Below, piece after piece: positions 52,544 through 61,466 of a stretch of DNA of 64,000 nucleotides. The first letter of the stretch is position 1. Each line of letters begins with the position of its first letter. Origin of the DNA: Limosilactobacillus sp. (lineage in GTDB: Bacteria; Bacillota; Bacilli; Lactobacillales; Lactobacillaceae); NCBI RefSeq assembly GCF_022651205.1, contig NZ_JALCQI010000001.1, positions 158,258-222,257 of the forward strand. Reading direction: 5' to 3'. The position numbers were made by a program, and so were the translations under genes. A model generated the notes under the pieces. It was not told where the DNA came from and did not search any database. It was given only the letters and a program-made list of their open reading frames with translations.

Positions 52544-53137
52544 ATGAAAGTATTATTAACCATTATTATTGTTTTAGTCCTACTAGCTATTTTAATTTAT
52601 TGCAACACGCTATTTCGTGGGCGCCACTTGATCTGGAATCAAGTTCTTGGGGATTTAAAAATACCCACTAAATCTCGTGTGGCAATTCTGGGTTTGAATT
52701 ATGCTGGCCTATTTATTAACGTTGCAAAGTTGTTAAAGGCTCCAGGAAAGGTTACCGGGGTTAATACTGGTAACGAAAATATTGCTAAGCAGGAGCAGAA
52801 ACGAATTAAGGAAAATCGCGTCGCTGACCGGGCGGAACTGGTAGAGGGGAGTTTACAAAACCTCCCGTTAGAAAGTCGGCACTATGATTACGTTTTTTCC
52901 GCCTTTACGTTTCATACTGTTAGTCCGGCAATTAACCGGGGACGGGCAATCCAAGAAGCAGTTCGGGTAATGAAACCAGAAGGAACGTTAATCATCGTTG
53001 ACTTTGGTGATCTCCAACAGTACCGGCCCCTTCTTAACCAAATGGGCTTTCAAAATGTTCGAGTAGTCCCAACCGGTGTCACCGGCTGGTGGGGCGGCCC
53101 ATGGTTAAAAACAAGAATATTGGTGGCACGGAGATAG
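52544..53137 (+). CDS. Membrane-anchored class I SAM-dependent methyltransferase
   Basis: 197 residues. An N-terminal membrane helix (LLTIIIVLVLLAILIYCN) precedes a Rossmann-fold methyltransferase of the UbiE/methyltransferase_11 type: VAILGLNYAG in place of the usual glycine-rich motif I, YVFSAFTFHTVSP as motif II, and EAVRVMKPEGTLIIVDF as motif III. Motif I lacks the normal GxGxG, so the cofactor site is atypical. Substrate unknown. It lies 18 bases after ktrA and is probably cotranscribed. Its TAG stop codon belongs to element E4. Confidence 0.8.
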   Translation: MKVLLTIIIVLVLLAILIYCNTLFRGRHLIWNQVLGDLKIPTKSRVAILGLNYAGLFINVAKLLKAPGKVTGVNTGNENIAKQEQKRIKENRVADRAELVEGSLQNLPLESRHYDYVFSAFTFHTVSPAINRGRAIQEAVRVMKPEGTLIIVDFGDLQQYRPLLNQMGFQNVRVVPTGVTGWWGGPWLKTRILVARR

Positions 53138-53374
53138 AGTGCGAGCCAGCATAGAACTCGCGGAAAGCTAGCAATTTCTCCTGACGAAGGCGACTTGCGC
53201 CTAGGAAGGAGGTTGCTAGCTCTAGCGAGTTCCTGGCGAGCAGATCTTGGCTATGTTGCAGTCGGAAGCTAGCTCGAGGAAGGTTAGGCTGAACACGTTT
53301 AGTCTATGCTGCAGTAGAACTGCTAGCTCTAGCGAGTTCCTGGCGAGCATGTTTCGACTATACTACAGTAAAAC
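53135..53374 (+). repeat. Structured 3'-UTR element E4, with two extra tail fragments
   Basis: Complete copy 53135-53266: TAGAGTGCGAGCC, arms GAACTCGC and AGCTAGCAA, a different apical hairpin (AGGCG with CGCCT), arms TTGCTAGCT and GCGAGTTC, and CTGGCGAGC. Two partial tails follow (53267-53319 and 53320-53374), each with a GACTATRCTRCAGTA-type sequence. Confidence 0.8.
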
Positions 53375-53376
53375 TA

Positions 53377-53414
53377 GGGCTTCAGCGTTCGGATTTTTCC
53401 GAGCACTGAAGCCC
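53377..53414. terminator. Stem-loop between converging transcripts
   Basis: GGGCTTCAG pairs with CTGAAGCCC, with an inner CGG/CCG pair. It has no long T-run, so termination strength is uncertain. Confidence 0.65.
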
Positions 53415-53468
53415 ATTTGTGTACTGCGTCGTTTATACACCAATACTTTTCAAATTCTCAACTTATTT

Positions 53469-54497
53469 CTAGAAGAATAACCGACTCATAATAATCATGA
53501 AGATCAACAGACAAGTTGAACTAATTGCAGCAGCACCAAAAACTGCTCCACCACGCTTAAAGATTACTTTAAAGTTAACGGAAATCCCTAAAGCGGCCAT
53601 GGCCATTCCTAAGAAGATGTACGCTGCCTGAACAAATCCGTCAAGCAGGCCAGCGGAAAGTGGCAGGAACGTTCCGAGGATGCTTGTAAGGATAAAGCCG
53701 CCAAGGAACCATGGGATTGGTAATTTCTTTGGAGCTTGTTCATGCTCTTCCATTCTTTCCCGGATTAGTCTGTGTTGGTACCAGTAACCAACGATTAGGG
53801 CAACCGGAGCAAGGAGGAGGACCCGTGAAAGCTTCATGATCAGTGCGTTATCTAAACTTGCTTCACCAAAGGCGCCACCAGCAGCAACCGCGTGGGCAAT
53901 TTCATGAAGTGAGCCCCCAGCAACGATTCCAAATTGTGGGGCAGTTAACCCTAAGATAGGCTTGAGTCCAATTTCGATTAAGGTGAAGACGGTTCCCATT
54001 ACGCAAACAACGGCAACTGCAAGGACCTCGTTTTCACGCTTTCGTTCCTCATCATCTGTTTCAATCTGTGGTGAAACACCCATTACAGCGGCAGCACCAC
54101 AGATCCCACAGCCACAGGCAGAAAGAATTGCCAGTTCATCTTCAGCGCCAAATTTACGACTGAGCCAGTAGGTAAGGCAAATCGTTCCGGTAACACCAAC
54201 CATTGCAACCAGGATGGTCTTGATCCCAGCTTGGGCCAGTGATTCCAAATTAAGCCTGAACCCCAACAGGATGATTCCTAAACGCAAAAACTTGTTTGAG
54301 ATAAATCCCATCCCCGGCTTTGCGTCTGCTTGAAGCTTCGCCGGGGTTAATTGCATTGCAATCCCCAGCAGCAATGCGATGACCAAGGCACCAATTAAGT
54401 TAACGTATGGTAACTTTGCTAGTAGAACCCCGGCAACCGCACAGATTAACGTCATGATGGCGGCTAACCAGAAGCTCTTTGTTTTAAAAATTGACAT
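53469..54497 (-). CDS. YeiH/UPF0324-family membrane protein (putative sulfate exporter)
   Basis: 342 residues with about ten membrane helices. Family-typical stretches: FISNKFLRLGIILLGFRLNLESL, ILSACGCGICGAAAVMGVSP, FGIVAGGSLHEIAHAVAAGGAFGE, and MAMAALGISVNFKVIFKRGG. The family is named for E. coli YeiH and often annotated as a putative sulfate exporter, but the transported substrate is not firmly established. Single gene, converging on the potassium-uptake operon. Confidence 0.88.
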   Translation of the reverse strand: MSIFKTKSFWLAAIMTLICAVAGVLLAKLPYVNLIGALVIALLLGIAMQLTPAKLQADAKPGMGFISNKFLRLGIILLGFRLNLESLAQAGIKTILVAMVGVTGTICLTYWLSRKFGAEDELAILSACGCGICGAAAVMGVSPQIETDDEERKRENEVLAVAVVCVMGTVFTLIEIGLKPILGLTAPQFGIVAGGSLHEIAHAVAAGGAFGEASLDNALIMKLSRVLLLAPVALIVGYWYQHRLIRERMEEHEQAPKKLPIPWFLGGFILTSILGTFLPLSAGLLDGFVQAAYIFLGMAMAALGISVNFKVIFKRGGAVFGAAAISSTCLLIFMIIMSRLFF

Positions 54498-54666
54498 TAT
54501 TTAATAAATCCCCTCTCTTAAGTCCTGTATAACTTTAGCAGATCCTAGGAGATAAACAAGAGAATTTCAAAATAAATCCAACTGTAAGCGATTGCTTAAT
54601 TCATTCCACTTGCAGTCATATTTGAAAAGCAAGAAAATAGGGATAAGACTAAAAAAAGGAGCGATG

Positions 54667-55383
54667 ATGTTAATGGATATTCAAAATGTTTCACTGTTTC
54701 AGTCTTTTTCTTCACTAGATGTTTATCACAGCAATAGTGATGAGCCACTTCCCGCGGTCGTAATTATCCCCGGCGGTAGTTATAACAAGATTATGGAGCG
54801 AGATTCCGAACGGGTAGCGATTACTTTCGCTAGTCACGGCTTTCAAGCATTTGTGGTTCGCTATCCGGTTGTTGAACATAAGGATTATCAGGCGGCTAAG
54901 TCAGCGGTTGCTCAAGCGTTCGATCATATCGTTGCTCATGCTGACGAATTAGACGTTGATGTTAATCGGCTAGGTATTCTTGGCTTTTCTGCCGGTGGTC
55001 AATTAGCCGCAGCGTATAGCAATATTGCCCACACTAAGGCGAAGTTCGTTGGCCTCGGTTATCCGGTAATTAAACCAACGATTGATCAACGGATGGGAGT
55101 CGTCACGGAAGATGTTTCCCGCCTAGTTAATAAAGAAACTCCGGCAACCTTTATTTGGGGTTCATTTAATGATGAAGTGACACCATTTAATGACCACATC
55201 TTGCCATATGTGAAAACTCTCCGTGAGCACCAAGTCCCCGTAGAACTCCATGAATTTAGTACTGGGACACATGGCCTAGCGCTTGCAAACAAGTACACGG
55301 GAATTGTTAACCATAACCGGGTGGACGAACATATGAGTAAGTGGTTCCCCTTATTCTTGGATTGGTTAAAGACATTAAAATAA
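54667..55383 (+). CDS. Alpha/beta hydrolase, esterase/acetylesterase type
   Basis: 238 residues from ATG 54667; AGGAG at 54657-54661 rules out the longer upstream reading, and ATG 54673 is a possible alternative. Alpha/beta-hydrolase features: oxyanion-hole segment PAVVIIPGGSYNKIMERDSE (HGG-like PGG), nucleophile elbow LGFSAGGQLAA (GFSAG), acid in WGSFNDEVTPFND and catalytic His in STGTHGLALA. This layout fits small carbohydrate or feruloyl-type esterases; substrate unknown. Monocistronic, with a strong terminator. Confidence 0.85.
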   Translation: MLMDIQNVSLFQSFSSLDVYHSNSDEPLPAVVIIPGGSYNKIMERDSERVAITFASHGFQAFVVRYPVVEHKDYQAAKSAVAQAFDHIVAHADELDVDVNRLGILGFSAGGQLAAAYSNIAHTKAKFVGLGYPVIKPTIDQRMGVVTEDVSRLVNKETPATFIWGSFNDEVTPFNDHILPYVKTLREHQVPVELHEFSTGTHGLALANKYTGIVNHNRVDEHMSKWFPLFLDWLKTLK

Positions 55384-55413
55384 GGCGCTATTCTTTACGT
55401 GAACGATCATTTG

Positions 55414-55467
55414 AAATGAGGCAAGTAAACACGATCTTTTAAAGACGTATTTACTTGCCTCATTTTT
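55414..55467 (+). terminator. Intrinsic terminator after the hydrolase gene
   Basis: ATGAGGCAAGTAAA pairs perfectly with TTTACTTGCCTCAT, followed by a T-run. Confidence 0.9.
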
Positions 55468-55520
55468 GTTGACTTGAAGTCTCCAGAATTCTGTTTAAAT
55501 CTGGTTCTAAGGTAATAAAA

Positions 55521-55552
55521 AGTTCAGAACGATTTATTTTTCGTTCTGAACT
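55521..55552 (-). terminator. Terminator of the Dyp peroxidase transcript
   Basis: AGTTCAGAACGA pairs with TCGTTCTGAACT around an 8-nt loop. On the minus strand a T-run follows. It lies beyond elements E5 and E6. Confidence 0.8.
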
Positions 55553-55625
55553 AATCTTAGGTTGTTTCTCGAGCTAACCGTTCGAATTCAACTGAGCTGA
55601 AATGTGCATCGCCCGAGTTTCCTCG

Positions 55626-55763
55626 TTCTACTGCAACATGGTCAAGATCTGTTCGCCAGGGACTTGCTAGAGCTAACGACCTTCTGGCTAGACGTGAACA
55701 AGTCACGTCCTCGCCAGAAGAAATCGTTAGCCAACCGCAAGTCCTTTGCTGGCTCACGCTCTA
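55626..55763 (-). repeat. Structured element E6, in tandem with E5
   Basis: Minus-strand copy: TAGAGCGTGAGCC, arms GGACTTGC and GGCTAACGA, a longer apical stem (CTTCTGGC with GCCAGAAG and GGACGTGA with TCACGTC), arms TCGTTAGCT and GCAAGTCC, then CTGGCGAAC. Its arm changes relative to E3 are compensatory. Confidence 0.82.
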
Positions 55764-55765
55764 AT

Positions 55766-55897
55766 TTCTACTGCAACATAGTCGAAACGTGCTCGCAGGG
55801 AAGCCCCTATAGACAACAAACTCCCTCCCAGATGCTTTCAGCATCCAGTCGGGAGAAATTGTTGTCTTACGGGCCTACTTTACCTGCTCGCACTCTA
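55766..55897 (-). repeat. Structured 3'-UTR element E5 (Dyp peroxidase)
   Basis: Minus-strand copy opening TAGAGTGCGAGCAGG, where TAG is the peroxidase stop codon. Arms AGACAACAA and TTGTTGTCT, full apical GGATGC/GCATC hairpin, closing pair GCAGG with CCTGC, and tail CTATGTTGCAGTAGAAAT. Confidence 0.85.
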
Positions 55898-56839
55898 ATT
55901 TAATTCTCCCTCCGCGATTTTGTCTAAGAGAGGACGGGAAGGGATGAAGAAGAGTTGGCCGGAGAGAATGTCAGAGAATGAAAGAAGGTAGTCATTTTTC
56001 TTGAGCATATTTTCGAGCATTGTCTTAGTAACTTTCCAGTAACGAGAATAGCCGATGAAGTAGGTCCCAGTGTTACCGGCAACGGGGTCAGAGTAAGGGA
56101 CGTTCATTCGAATAATCTTTTGTTCGATTCCATTGATTTTAGCCTGAGAGGCAACGTTATGGGCATTAGCAAACTTCTCTTGATCTTCAAGTTCCAAGTC
56201 ACTAAATTTCTTTCGGCCAACGGCTTTTTCTTGATCTTCAGTGGTTAAGTGGTTCCAAATGTCCATGTGGTGACGCCATTTTTGAGCAAAAGCGTAAGAA
56301 CCATTTTCAAAGAACGGATCTTCGTCGCCGATAATAGCGTAATGCGCAGCATCTTCAACTTGTGGTGCTTCTGTCCCGTCAATAAAACCGATGATTGCCC
56401 GACCTTCGAAATAGCGGAAGCCCTTTGTTTCATCAATTACGGTGGTGAAGTCTTTTAGGAATAGCCGACATTGACGGAGAAGTTCATAGACTACAGCCTC
56501 GTCATTTGCTCGAATATGGAGGAAGAGATCTCCCTTTGTAGCAGGCATCGTGTATTTTTCACCAGAAAGGGTCTGGTATGGTTCAAGTTCCTTTGGCTTT
56601 GGTGCGTTTGGAAATAGGTAATCCCACGCATCACTGCTAAAACCTAGCGAAGTCTTGAGGTTCCCCTTGTTATCCCGAATCCGTAACGACCTGATAATTG
56701 CTTGGTACCGATCGACAAATTCTTGAATTGCCTCTTGTTCCTTTGCCTGATCCTTACGGTTAAGTTCAAGAACTGTAAATTGAACGTGTTCGCCGGCATC
56801 TTTCCAGACATCCTGAGCCTTACTTGGGTCCATTACCAT
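55895..56839 (-). CDS. Dyp-type heme peroxidase, cytoplasmic class
   Basis: 314 residues from ATG 56839, eight bases after AAGGGAG; an in-frame ATG at 56857 lies upstream of that site. Dyp signatures: GFIDGTEAP (the GxxDG motif with the catalytic Asp) and the proximal heme-ligand region FANAHNVAS, with the conserved arginine region IIRMNVPYSD after it. No signal peptide, so it acts in the cytoplasm; these enzymes use peroxide to oxidise bulky or still unknown substrates. The promoter presumably lies in 56840-57000. The stop codon merges with element E5. Confidence 0.9.
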   Translation of the reverse strand: MVMDPSKAQDVWKDAGEHVQFTVLELNRKDQAKEQEAIQEFVDRYQAIIRSLRIRDNKGNLKTSLGFSSDAWDYLFPNAPKPKELEPYQTLSGEKYTMPATKGDLFLHIRANDEAVVYELLRQCRLFLKDFTTVIDETKGFRYFEGRAIIGFIDGTEAPQVEDAAHYAIIGDEDPFFENGSYAFAQKWRHHMDIWNHLTTEDQEKAVGRKKFSDLELEDQEKFANAHNVASQAKINGIEQKIIRMNVPYSDPVAGNTGTYFIGYSRYWKVTKTMLENMLKKNDYLLSFSDILSGQLFFIPSRPLLDKIAEGELN

Positions 56840-56857
56840 TTGAATTACTCCCTTCAT

Positions 56858-57215
56858 AAAATCTATAACAAATTATCAATTTCACTTTTATTGTATCATT
56901 GAAACTTCTAAAGGGGTGAAAGAAGAAAAGTTATATCATTATAAATTTAATTTAGGGCTGATAAGTGTATGATAATAATTGCATTTACGTTAAAATAGAT
57001 ATACGATTTATTTTGAGAACCCAATTAAGTAATTTATGGTTTATTTATCATATGACTTCTTTTTATTAATCTATTAGCGCAATTATTCACAATGCCTATG
57101 ATAAGTGAAAAAAGTAAATTATATCGCGAAGTTCAATTTATTGCTGCGATCGATGAACGGGGAGCTTTAATTTGTGATCGTAGTTTGGTCAATAAGGTGA
57201 AGTGACGGTGAGATA
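56858..57215. other. AT-rich intergenic region
   Basis: Divergent promoter region for the Dyp peroxidase and the CshA-like protein. It contains a 37-codon ORF on the plus strand (57092-57205, MPMISEKSKLYREVQFIAAI...) without a ribosome-binding site; it could be a decayed fragment. No clear repeat or RNA element seen. Confidence 0.4.
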
Positions 57216-59618
57216 ATGAATATCAGTGAGCAAAATCAAGCAATAGATACAGGTCAACTAGCTGCTGCTAATAATGAGTATTTTGAAGATGATGGTCAGG
57301 AGCAATATGGCTCTGTCATTTTGCATAGCTTAGATCGTGCTTTGAAGCAGGAGAAATTACGTTCGATTCCTTATACACGGAATGAGGATGGTTCATTCAA
57401 CAAGATCCGGATTCCTGTAGAAGGTGGTTATGCTTCCGTATTGAACAATGGGAATGTTGTTAATACATTTGACCCCTCAACACTTGATGATCCGACAAAG
57501 GATACGGACGTTTATTATATTGTTTATTATAGTTTGGTTGGTCAAACAACCGCGAACCTTTCTAACCAGGTTCAAGAGATTGAATTGGACCACTTTTATA
57601 GTGTTAGCACCTCAGGGGATGAGATGTGGCCAGCAACATTTGGTCCAATGACGTTAACTAACAACCTTAATCAAACTTTTGGCGAAAATCCGTCAATCTG
57701 GATTGAAGGTAACTACATTGATACCGGGAGAAATTCGGTTAAAATGGTAGCCCAGAAAATGGCTGAAGATGGAAGTCCGGTTCCAGACACTAATGTTGGT
57801 ACCTATACTTTGACATCAAAGGGTGCTCACCGTGGTGCTGATGTTAGCTTTGAATTAACAGATGAATCCTACACCGGACCGATTGCGCCTGCATACGTAA
57901 TTCTGTCAGACCATAATTTTGGTTACATTGGCTTTGTCCGTTTCCACCCACAAATTATTCGTGGAGAAGTAACTAACCCGTCAACCATTGGCTGGCAAGG
58001 TAAAGAACAGCACGCTAAGATTTCAATTAAAAATAATTTACCGGTAATTACTCAGGAAGATAATCCATCGACTGACTTGTTCTACCAGCAAACAGATCCA
58101 AAAGCTGAGATTGAACAAAAGAAGCCATCTAACATTGGCGTTAAGGATATCAAGTTCTGGGTCAATGGAAGTGCAACTGGTTCACAAACTCTTGATGCCA
58201 TTCTTAATGACGAGAAGATTGGTGTGTACCGCATTGACCGGAGAAATAATGAGATTGTTTACCAACCAAGTGGAACATTTGTTGGCCGTCCGCAACCAAT
58301 TGAGTTTATTGCATATGGTACTGATGGACACAGTTATCGGGGAACGTTTAGCCAAGCAGTTCTTGGAATTAAATTGCAAAATACCCATGCACTTCAGGGG
58401 ATAACTCAGGAGTCGCAGATCACGGTTGTCTCTAACCCTAATGATCCGGGAAGACCAATTGATCCTAATTCACCAGTCGACTTTATTATTAAGGGTCAAG
58501 CAAGTAAACAAGTTAATGCAACGAAGAATGGTCAAACGGTTGGAATGTACCAAATTGATTCAAATACAGGAATGGTATCGTTTGTTCCGGACAAGGACTT
58601 TATTGGTCAACCGGACAAGGTTACAATTCGCGTTACTTCGGCAAGTGGTGAACAGACGAATCTTCAGTACCAACCAACGGTAGATGCAGTTCGGCCAAGT
58701 GCACGGATCGCACCAACAATCGGTGAACAGGGTCAAAGTCAAACATCCAAGGTTCGAATTACCAGTGGTAGTGATCAGGTGATGGCACGGATCGATGCTA
58801 ACCACCCAGCACGTTTTGTCATTAATGGTCAAGTAAGTAATGCTGAAAAGATTACGATTACAGGAATTGGTAGTTATATTTTGGAGCCAAGTACTGGTCT
58901 AATTACGTTCTCACCTGACTTTGAGTACTTTGGAAAACCAAAGGGTGTTAATATTCAGGTAACTGATGATAACAATACCCCCGCGATTGCAACTTATAAT
59001 GTTACTGTACTTCGTCGTCAGGCAACCCCTCAACCAACACCAGCTGCTAACAGTGGTGATCAGGGTGTAATTGAAGAATCTCCTGCGGGTGAGACAGTAG
59101 TCCAACAACCAGTTAGTCAGCAACAGCCTCAGTCACAGGCAACTGGTCAGCAACGAATCATGGTTCAACAGCAACCGCAACAACAGACACCACAGTCGCA
59201 GCAGGTAGTTGTTCAATTAGGATCACAATCACAACAACCACAACAGCAGCCAGTATCTGTTGCTCCACAACAACCACAGCCGCAACAACAATCGCAGCAA
59301 GTAGTTCAGCCACAACAGCCGCAGACTAGCGAACCACAAGAAGTTGTCATTCAGGAAGCCACACCACAACAGTCTTCTCCACAACAGCAGCCTGTTCAAC
59401 AGCAAGTTCAACCACAACCTGCACAGCCTACACCACAGCCACAGCCTCAAGTACAACCAGAAGCTCAGCCGCAACCACAACCGCAACAACCGGTTCAAGG
59501 ACAAGCAGTTAGTGATGCTAGTGGGAGTGAAACAGGTGAGTTGCCGATGATTGATGATACCAATGCATGGTACATCATGGCATTAGCTCTTCTCGGTGCA
59601 CTTTCGGGTGATGAGTAA
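57216..59618 (+). CDS. CshA-like, Gln/Pro-rich surface-type protein with no signal peptide and an atypical anchor
   Basis: 800 residues. Residues about 60-270 form a beta-rich domain (YYIVYYSLVGQTTANLSNQVQEIELDHFYSVS). Residues about 310-610 hold three CshA-like repeats with the pattern GxYxIDxxTGxVSFxPxxxFxGxP. Residues about 615-770 are a Gln/Pro-rich spacer, resembling a wall-spanning region. The end, GELPMIDDTNAWYIMALALLGALSGDE, has the position and hydrophobic segment of a sorting signal, but LPMID replaces LPxTG and the basic tail is missing. The N-terminus (MNISEQNQAIDTG) has no secretion signal, and none is found in the frames just upstream. The reading frame is intact. It may be a surface protein that lost its ends or one exported by an unrecognised route. 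Confidence 0.65.
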   Translation: MNISEQNQAIDTGQLAAANNEYFEDDGQEQYGSVILHSLDRALKQEKLRSIPYTRNEDGSFNKIRIPVEGGYASVLNNGNVVNTFDPSTLDDPTKDTDVYYIVYYSLVGQTTANLSNQVQEIELDHFYSVSTSGDEMWPATFGPMTLTNNLNQTFGENPSIWIEGNYIDTGRNSVKMVAQKMAEDGSPVPDTNVGTYTLTSKGAHRGADVSFELTDESYTGPIAPAYVILSDHNFGYIGFVRFHPQIIRGEVTNPSTIGWQGKEQHAKISIKNNLPVITQEDNPSTDLFYQQTDPKAEIEQKKPSNIGVKDIKFWVNGSATGSQTLDAILNDEKIGVYRIDRRNNEIVYQPSGTFVGRPQPIEFIAYGTDGHSYRGTFSQAVLGIKLQNTHALQGITQESQITVVSNPNDPGRPIDPNSPVDFIIKGQASKQVNATKNGQTVGMYQIDSNTGMVSFVPDKDFIGQPDKVTIRVTSASGEQTNLQYQPTVDAVRPSARIAPTIGEQGQSQTSKVRITSGSDQVMARIDANHPARFVINGQVSNAEKITITGIGSYILEPSTGLITFSPDFEYFGKPKGVNIQVTDDNNTPAIATYNVTVLRRQATPQPTPAANSGDQGVIEESPAGETVVQQPVSQQQPQSQATGQQRIMVQQQPQQQTPQSQQVVVQLGSQSQQPQQQPVSVAPQQPQPQQQSQQVVQPQQPQTSEPQEVVIQEATPQQSSPQQQPVQQQVQPQPAQPTPQPQPQVQPEAQPQPQPQQPVQGQAVSDASGSETGELPMIDDTNAWYIMALALLGALSGDE

Positions 59619-59628
59619 TTAGGTTGAT

Positions 59629-59667
59629 AGAGGGTGAGAAAAAACTAAACGTTTTTTCTCACCCTCT
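59629..59667 (+). terminator. Intrinsic terminator after the CshA-like gene
   Basis: AGAGGGTGAGAAAAAAC pairs perfectly with GTTTTTTCTCACCCTCT around a short TAAAC loop. Confidence 0.9.
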
Positions 59668-59692
59668 AAATATACAGTAATCTCCGAACTTA

Positions 59693-59795
59693 CAGAGTCT
59701 AATCGCGGGAATCCAAATAGGCTCACTTCGTATCGTAACTGAGGGACTCGAGCCTAACGCAGCGAAGCAAGCCTATTCGGCTACGAACGACTCTG
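59693..59795. other. Unassigned structured intergenic element
   Basis: Two nested perfect helices: CAGAGTC (59693-59699) with GACTCTG (59789-59795), and AATAGGCT (59716-59723) with AGCCTATT (59770-59777). A further TCGTA/TACGA match would form a pseudoknot. No ORF. It could be a small RNA or another intergenic repeat; no second copy was noticed in the window. Confidence 0.35.
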
Positions 59796-59877
59796 ATGAT
59801 TCCATCATCATTCATCGTTCTAGGTTAGTCAACCGTCCCTCCGAGAAAGTTAATTCCCAGCTTCACCATTTTAAAAA

Positions 59878-59922
59878 CAAAAAAGGACCGTCAATATCTG
59901 AGTTAACCAGATATTGGCGGCC
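59878..59922 (-). terminator. Terminator of the gtfA operon
   Basis: On the minus strand GGCCGCCAATATCTGG pairs with CAGATATTGACGGTCC and is followed by TTTTTTG. Confidence 0.85.
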
Positions 59923-59981
59923 TTGTACTTTAACCGAACTTGGAGATTGGAAAGGGTTTATTAGTCGGTTAAGTTAATGAG

Positions 59982-61439
59982 TTACTTTTGGCTCATTACT
60001 TCTTCACCATTTGCAGTAATGGTAAAGGTCTTGTTAGCTGCATCGGCATCGAGGACAGCAACGTTCTTACCATCCTTGTCCTTCCGGGTGATCTTAATAG
60101 TAGTATCACTTGGAGTTTCAACTTCGATTGAACCATCGAGGTCAAATGCAGCAAACTTGTTTCGCCATGAGAGTAACTTCAGGAGATTTGCAACTACGGG
60201 ACGTTGAACTTCCTTAGCTACTTCATCCTTAGTGTAGTAATGACGGTTGATGTTCCGACCTTCCTTAGTCTTTTCGAGCAATTCAAGGTCATTAGAACCA
60301 GCAAGCAAACCAACGTAGTAAACCATTGGGATACCAGGAGCAAATACTTGAATAGCACGTGAGAGGAGGTAAGCATCGTCGTTATCACCTAATGCTGAGT
60401 AGTAAGTTGAGTTGATTTGGTAAATATCAAGGTTGTGGTATTCAGCACTTGAGTACTTCCGCTTAACGTTTGCACCAACCTTGTATAATTCGTTTGATGC
60501 GTATTTGATTTCGTCATCGGTTAAAATGTCCTTAGCATCAACAACACCAATTCCGTCATGAGTGTCAAGGGTAGTGAATTGCTTCATTGGTGACATCTTG
60601 AGCCACTTAGCAAGACGGTTGGTTTTACCAGAGTAGAGAGTGTAAAGGGTGGTCATTGGTAATGCAAAGTCGTAAACAAAGTAACCGTGGTCGGAAATCT
60701 TTTCTGGAATAGTGTAGTGTTCGTGAATTTCAGGTAAGATGTCGGCCTTGTAAGGGGCAAGAATGTCACGAACTTCATTTAAGAGATCCCAGATTTCAGG
60801 TTCAACGAAGAAGTCATTAGTGTCGACCTTCTTAACAGCGTAAGCAAAGGCATCAAGACGGATTAAGTCAGCACCGTGCTTAACCATGTCAGTTAAGGTT
60901 TGCTTGAAGAATTCTTGAGCTACTTTGCTCTTAACATTGATATCAATTTGTTCTTCACCAAAAGTATTCCAAAGGTGTTCCTTAGAACCATCAGCAAAGT
61001 CGATTTCTTGTTCAGGAGCCTTATCTTTCCGCTTGTAAATAAGGTCAATATCTTTTTGAGTAGGACGACCCTTACCAGCTGCTTCCCAGAACTTTTCCCA
61101 ACGAATAAAGAAGTCGTTATACTTGGAGTCGTCATGCTTTTCCTTGAAGTCTTGGTACATTACTGACTTTTTGGAGATGTGGTTAATCATGAAGTCAAAC
61201 ATTAAGTAGTAGTCTTCACCAAGTGCTTCAACATCATCCCAGTCACCGAATGCTGAATCAACAACATCGTAACGGTATGGTGCAAAACCACGGTCACCAG
61301 TTGAAGGGAAGAATGGTAGTAAGTGAACACCGCCAATAGCGTCACCAATGTAGTTCTTCAATACTTCATGAGTTTCCTTAATGTTCTTTCCCATTGAGTC
61401 AGAATAGGTAATTAACATTGCTTTGTTTTGAATTGGCAT
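59982..61439 (-). CDS. gtfA: Sucrose phosphorylase
   Basis: 485 residues, the usual length for lactic acid bacterial sucrose phosphorylase of glycoside hydrolase family 13 subfamily 18. It converts sucrose and phosphate to alpha-glucose-1-phosphate and fructose in the cytoplasm, saving ATP. Key residues: [22 protein letters not shown] at the start of the barrel, nucleophile D196 in LIRLDAFAY, acid/base E237 in ILPEIHEHY, and the transition-state stabiliser D295 in LDTHDGIGV. The ribosome-binding site AGGAGG precedes the ATG at 61439. It is 27 bases downstream of an MFS transporter gene that shares its promoter and operators. Confidence 0.95.
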   Translation of the reverse strand: MPIQNKAMLITYSDSMGKNIKETHEVLKNYIGDAIGGVHLLPFFPSTGDRGFAPYRYDVVDSAFGDWDDVEALGEDYYLMFDFMINHISKKSVMYQDFKEKHDDSKYNDFFIRWEKFWEAAGKGRPTQKDIDLIYKRKDKAPEQEIDFADGSKEHLWNTFGEEQIDINVKSKVAQEFFKQTLTDMVKHGADLIRLDAFAYAVKKVDTNDFFVEPEIWDLLNEVRDILAPYKADILPEIHEHYTIPEKISDHGYFVYDFALPMTTLYTLYSGKTNRLAKWLKMSPMKQFTTLDTHDGIGVVDAKDILTDDEIKYASNELYKVGANVKRKYSSAEYHNLDIYQINSTYYSALGDNDDAYLLSRAIQVFAPGIPMVYYVGLLAGSNDLELLEKTKEGRNINRHYYTKDEVAKEVQRPVVANLLKLLSWRNKFAAFDLDGSIEVETPSDTTIKITRKDKDGKNVAVLDADAANKTFTITANGEEVMSQK

Positions 61440-61466
61440 AATTAAGATCCTCCTAGGTAATTTTGA

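Noticed and set aside
53247..53480. 77-codon ORF across element E4 and the following stem-loop
   Set aside because: It runs through repeat tails and a hairpin and has no ribosome-binding site; the same holds for the ORF at 55604-55903 over E5 and E6.
57092..57205. 37-codon ORF before the CshA-like gene as the missing signal peptide
   Set aside because: It has no hydrophobic core, no ribosome-binding site, and ends in a stop before the main gene; it does not restore a secretion signal.
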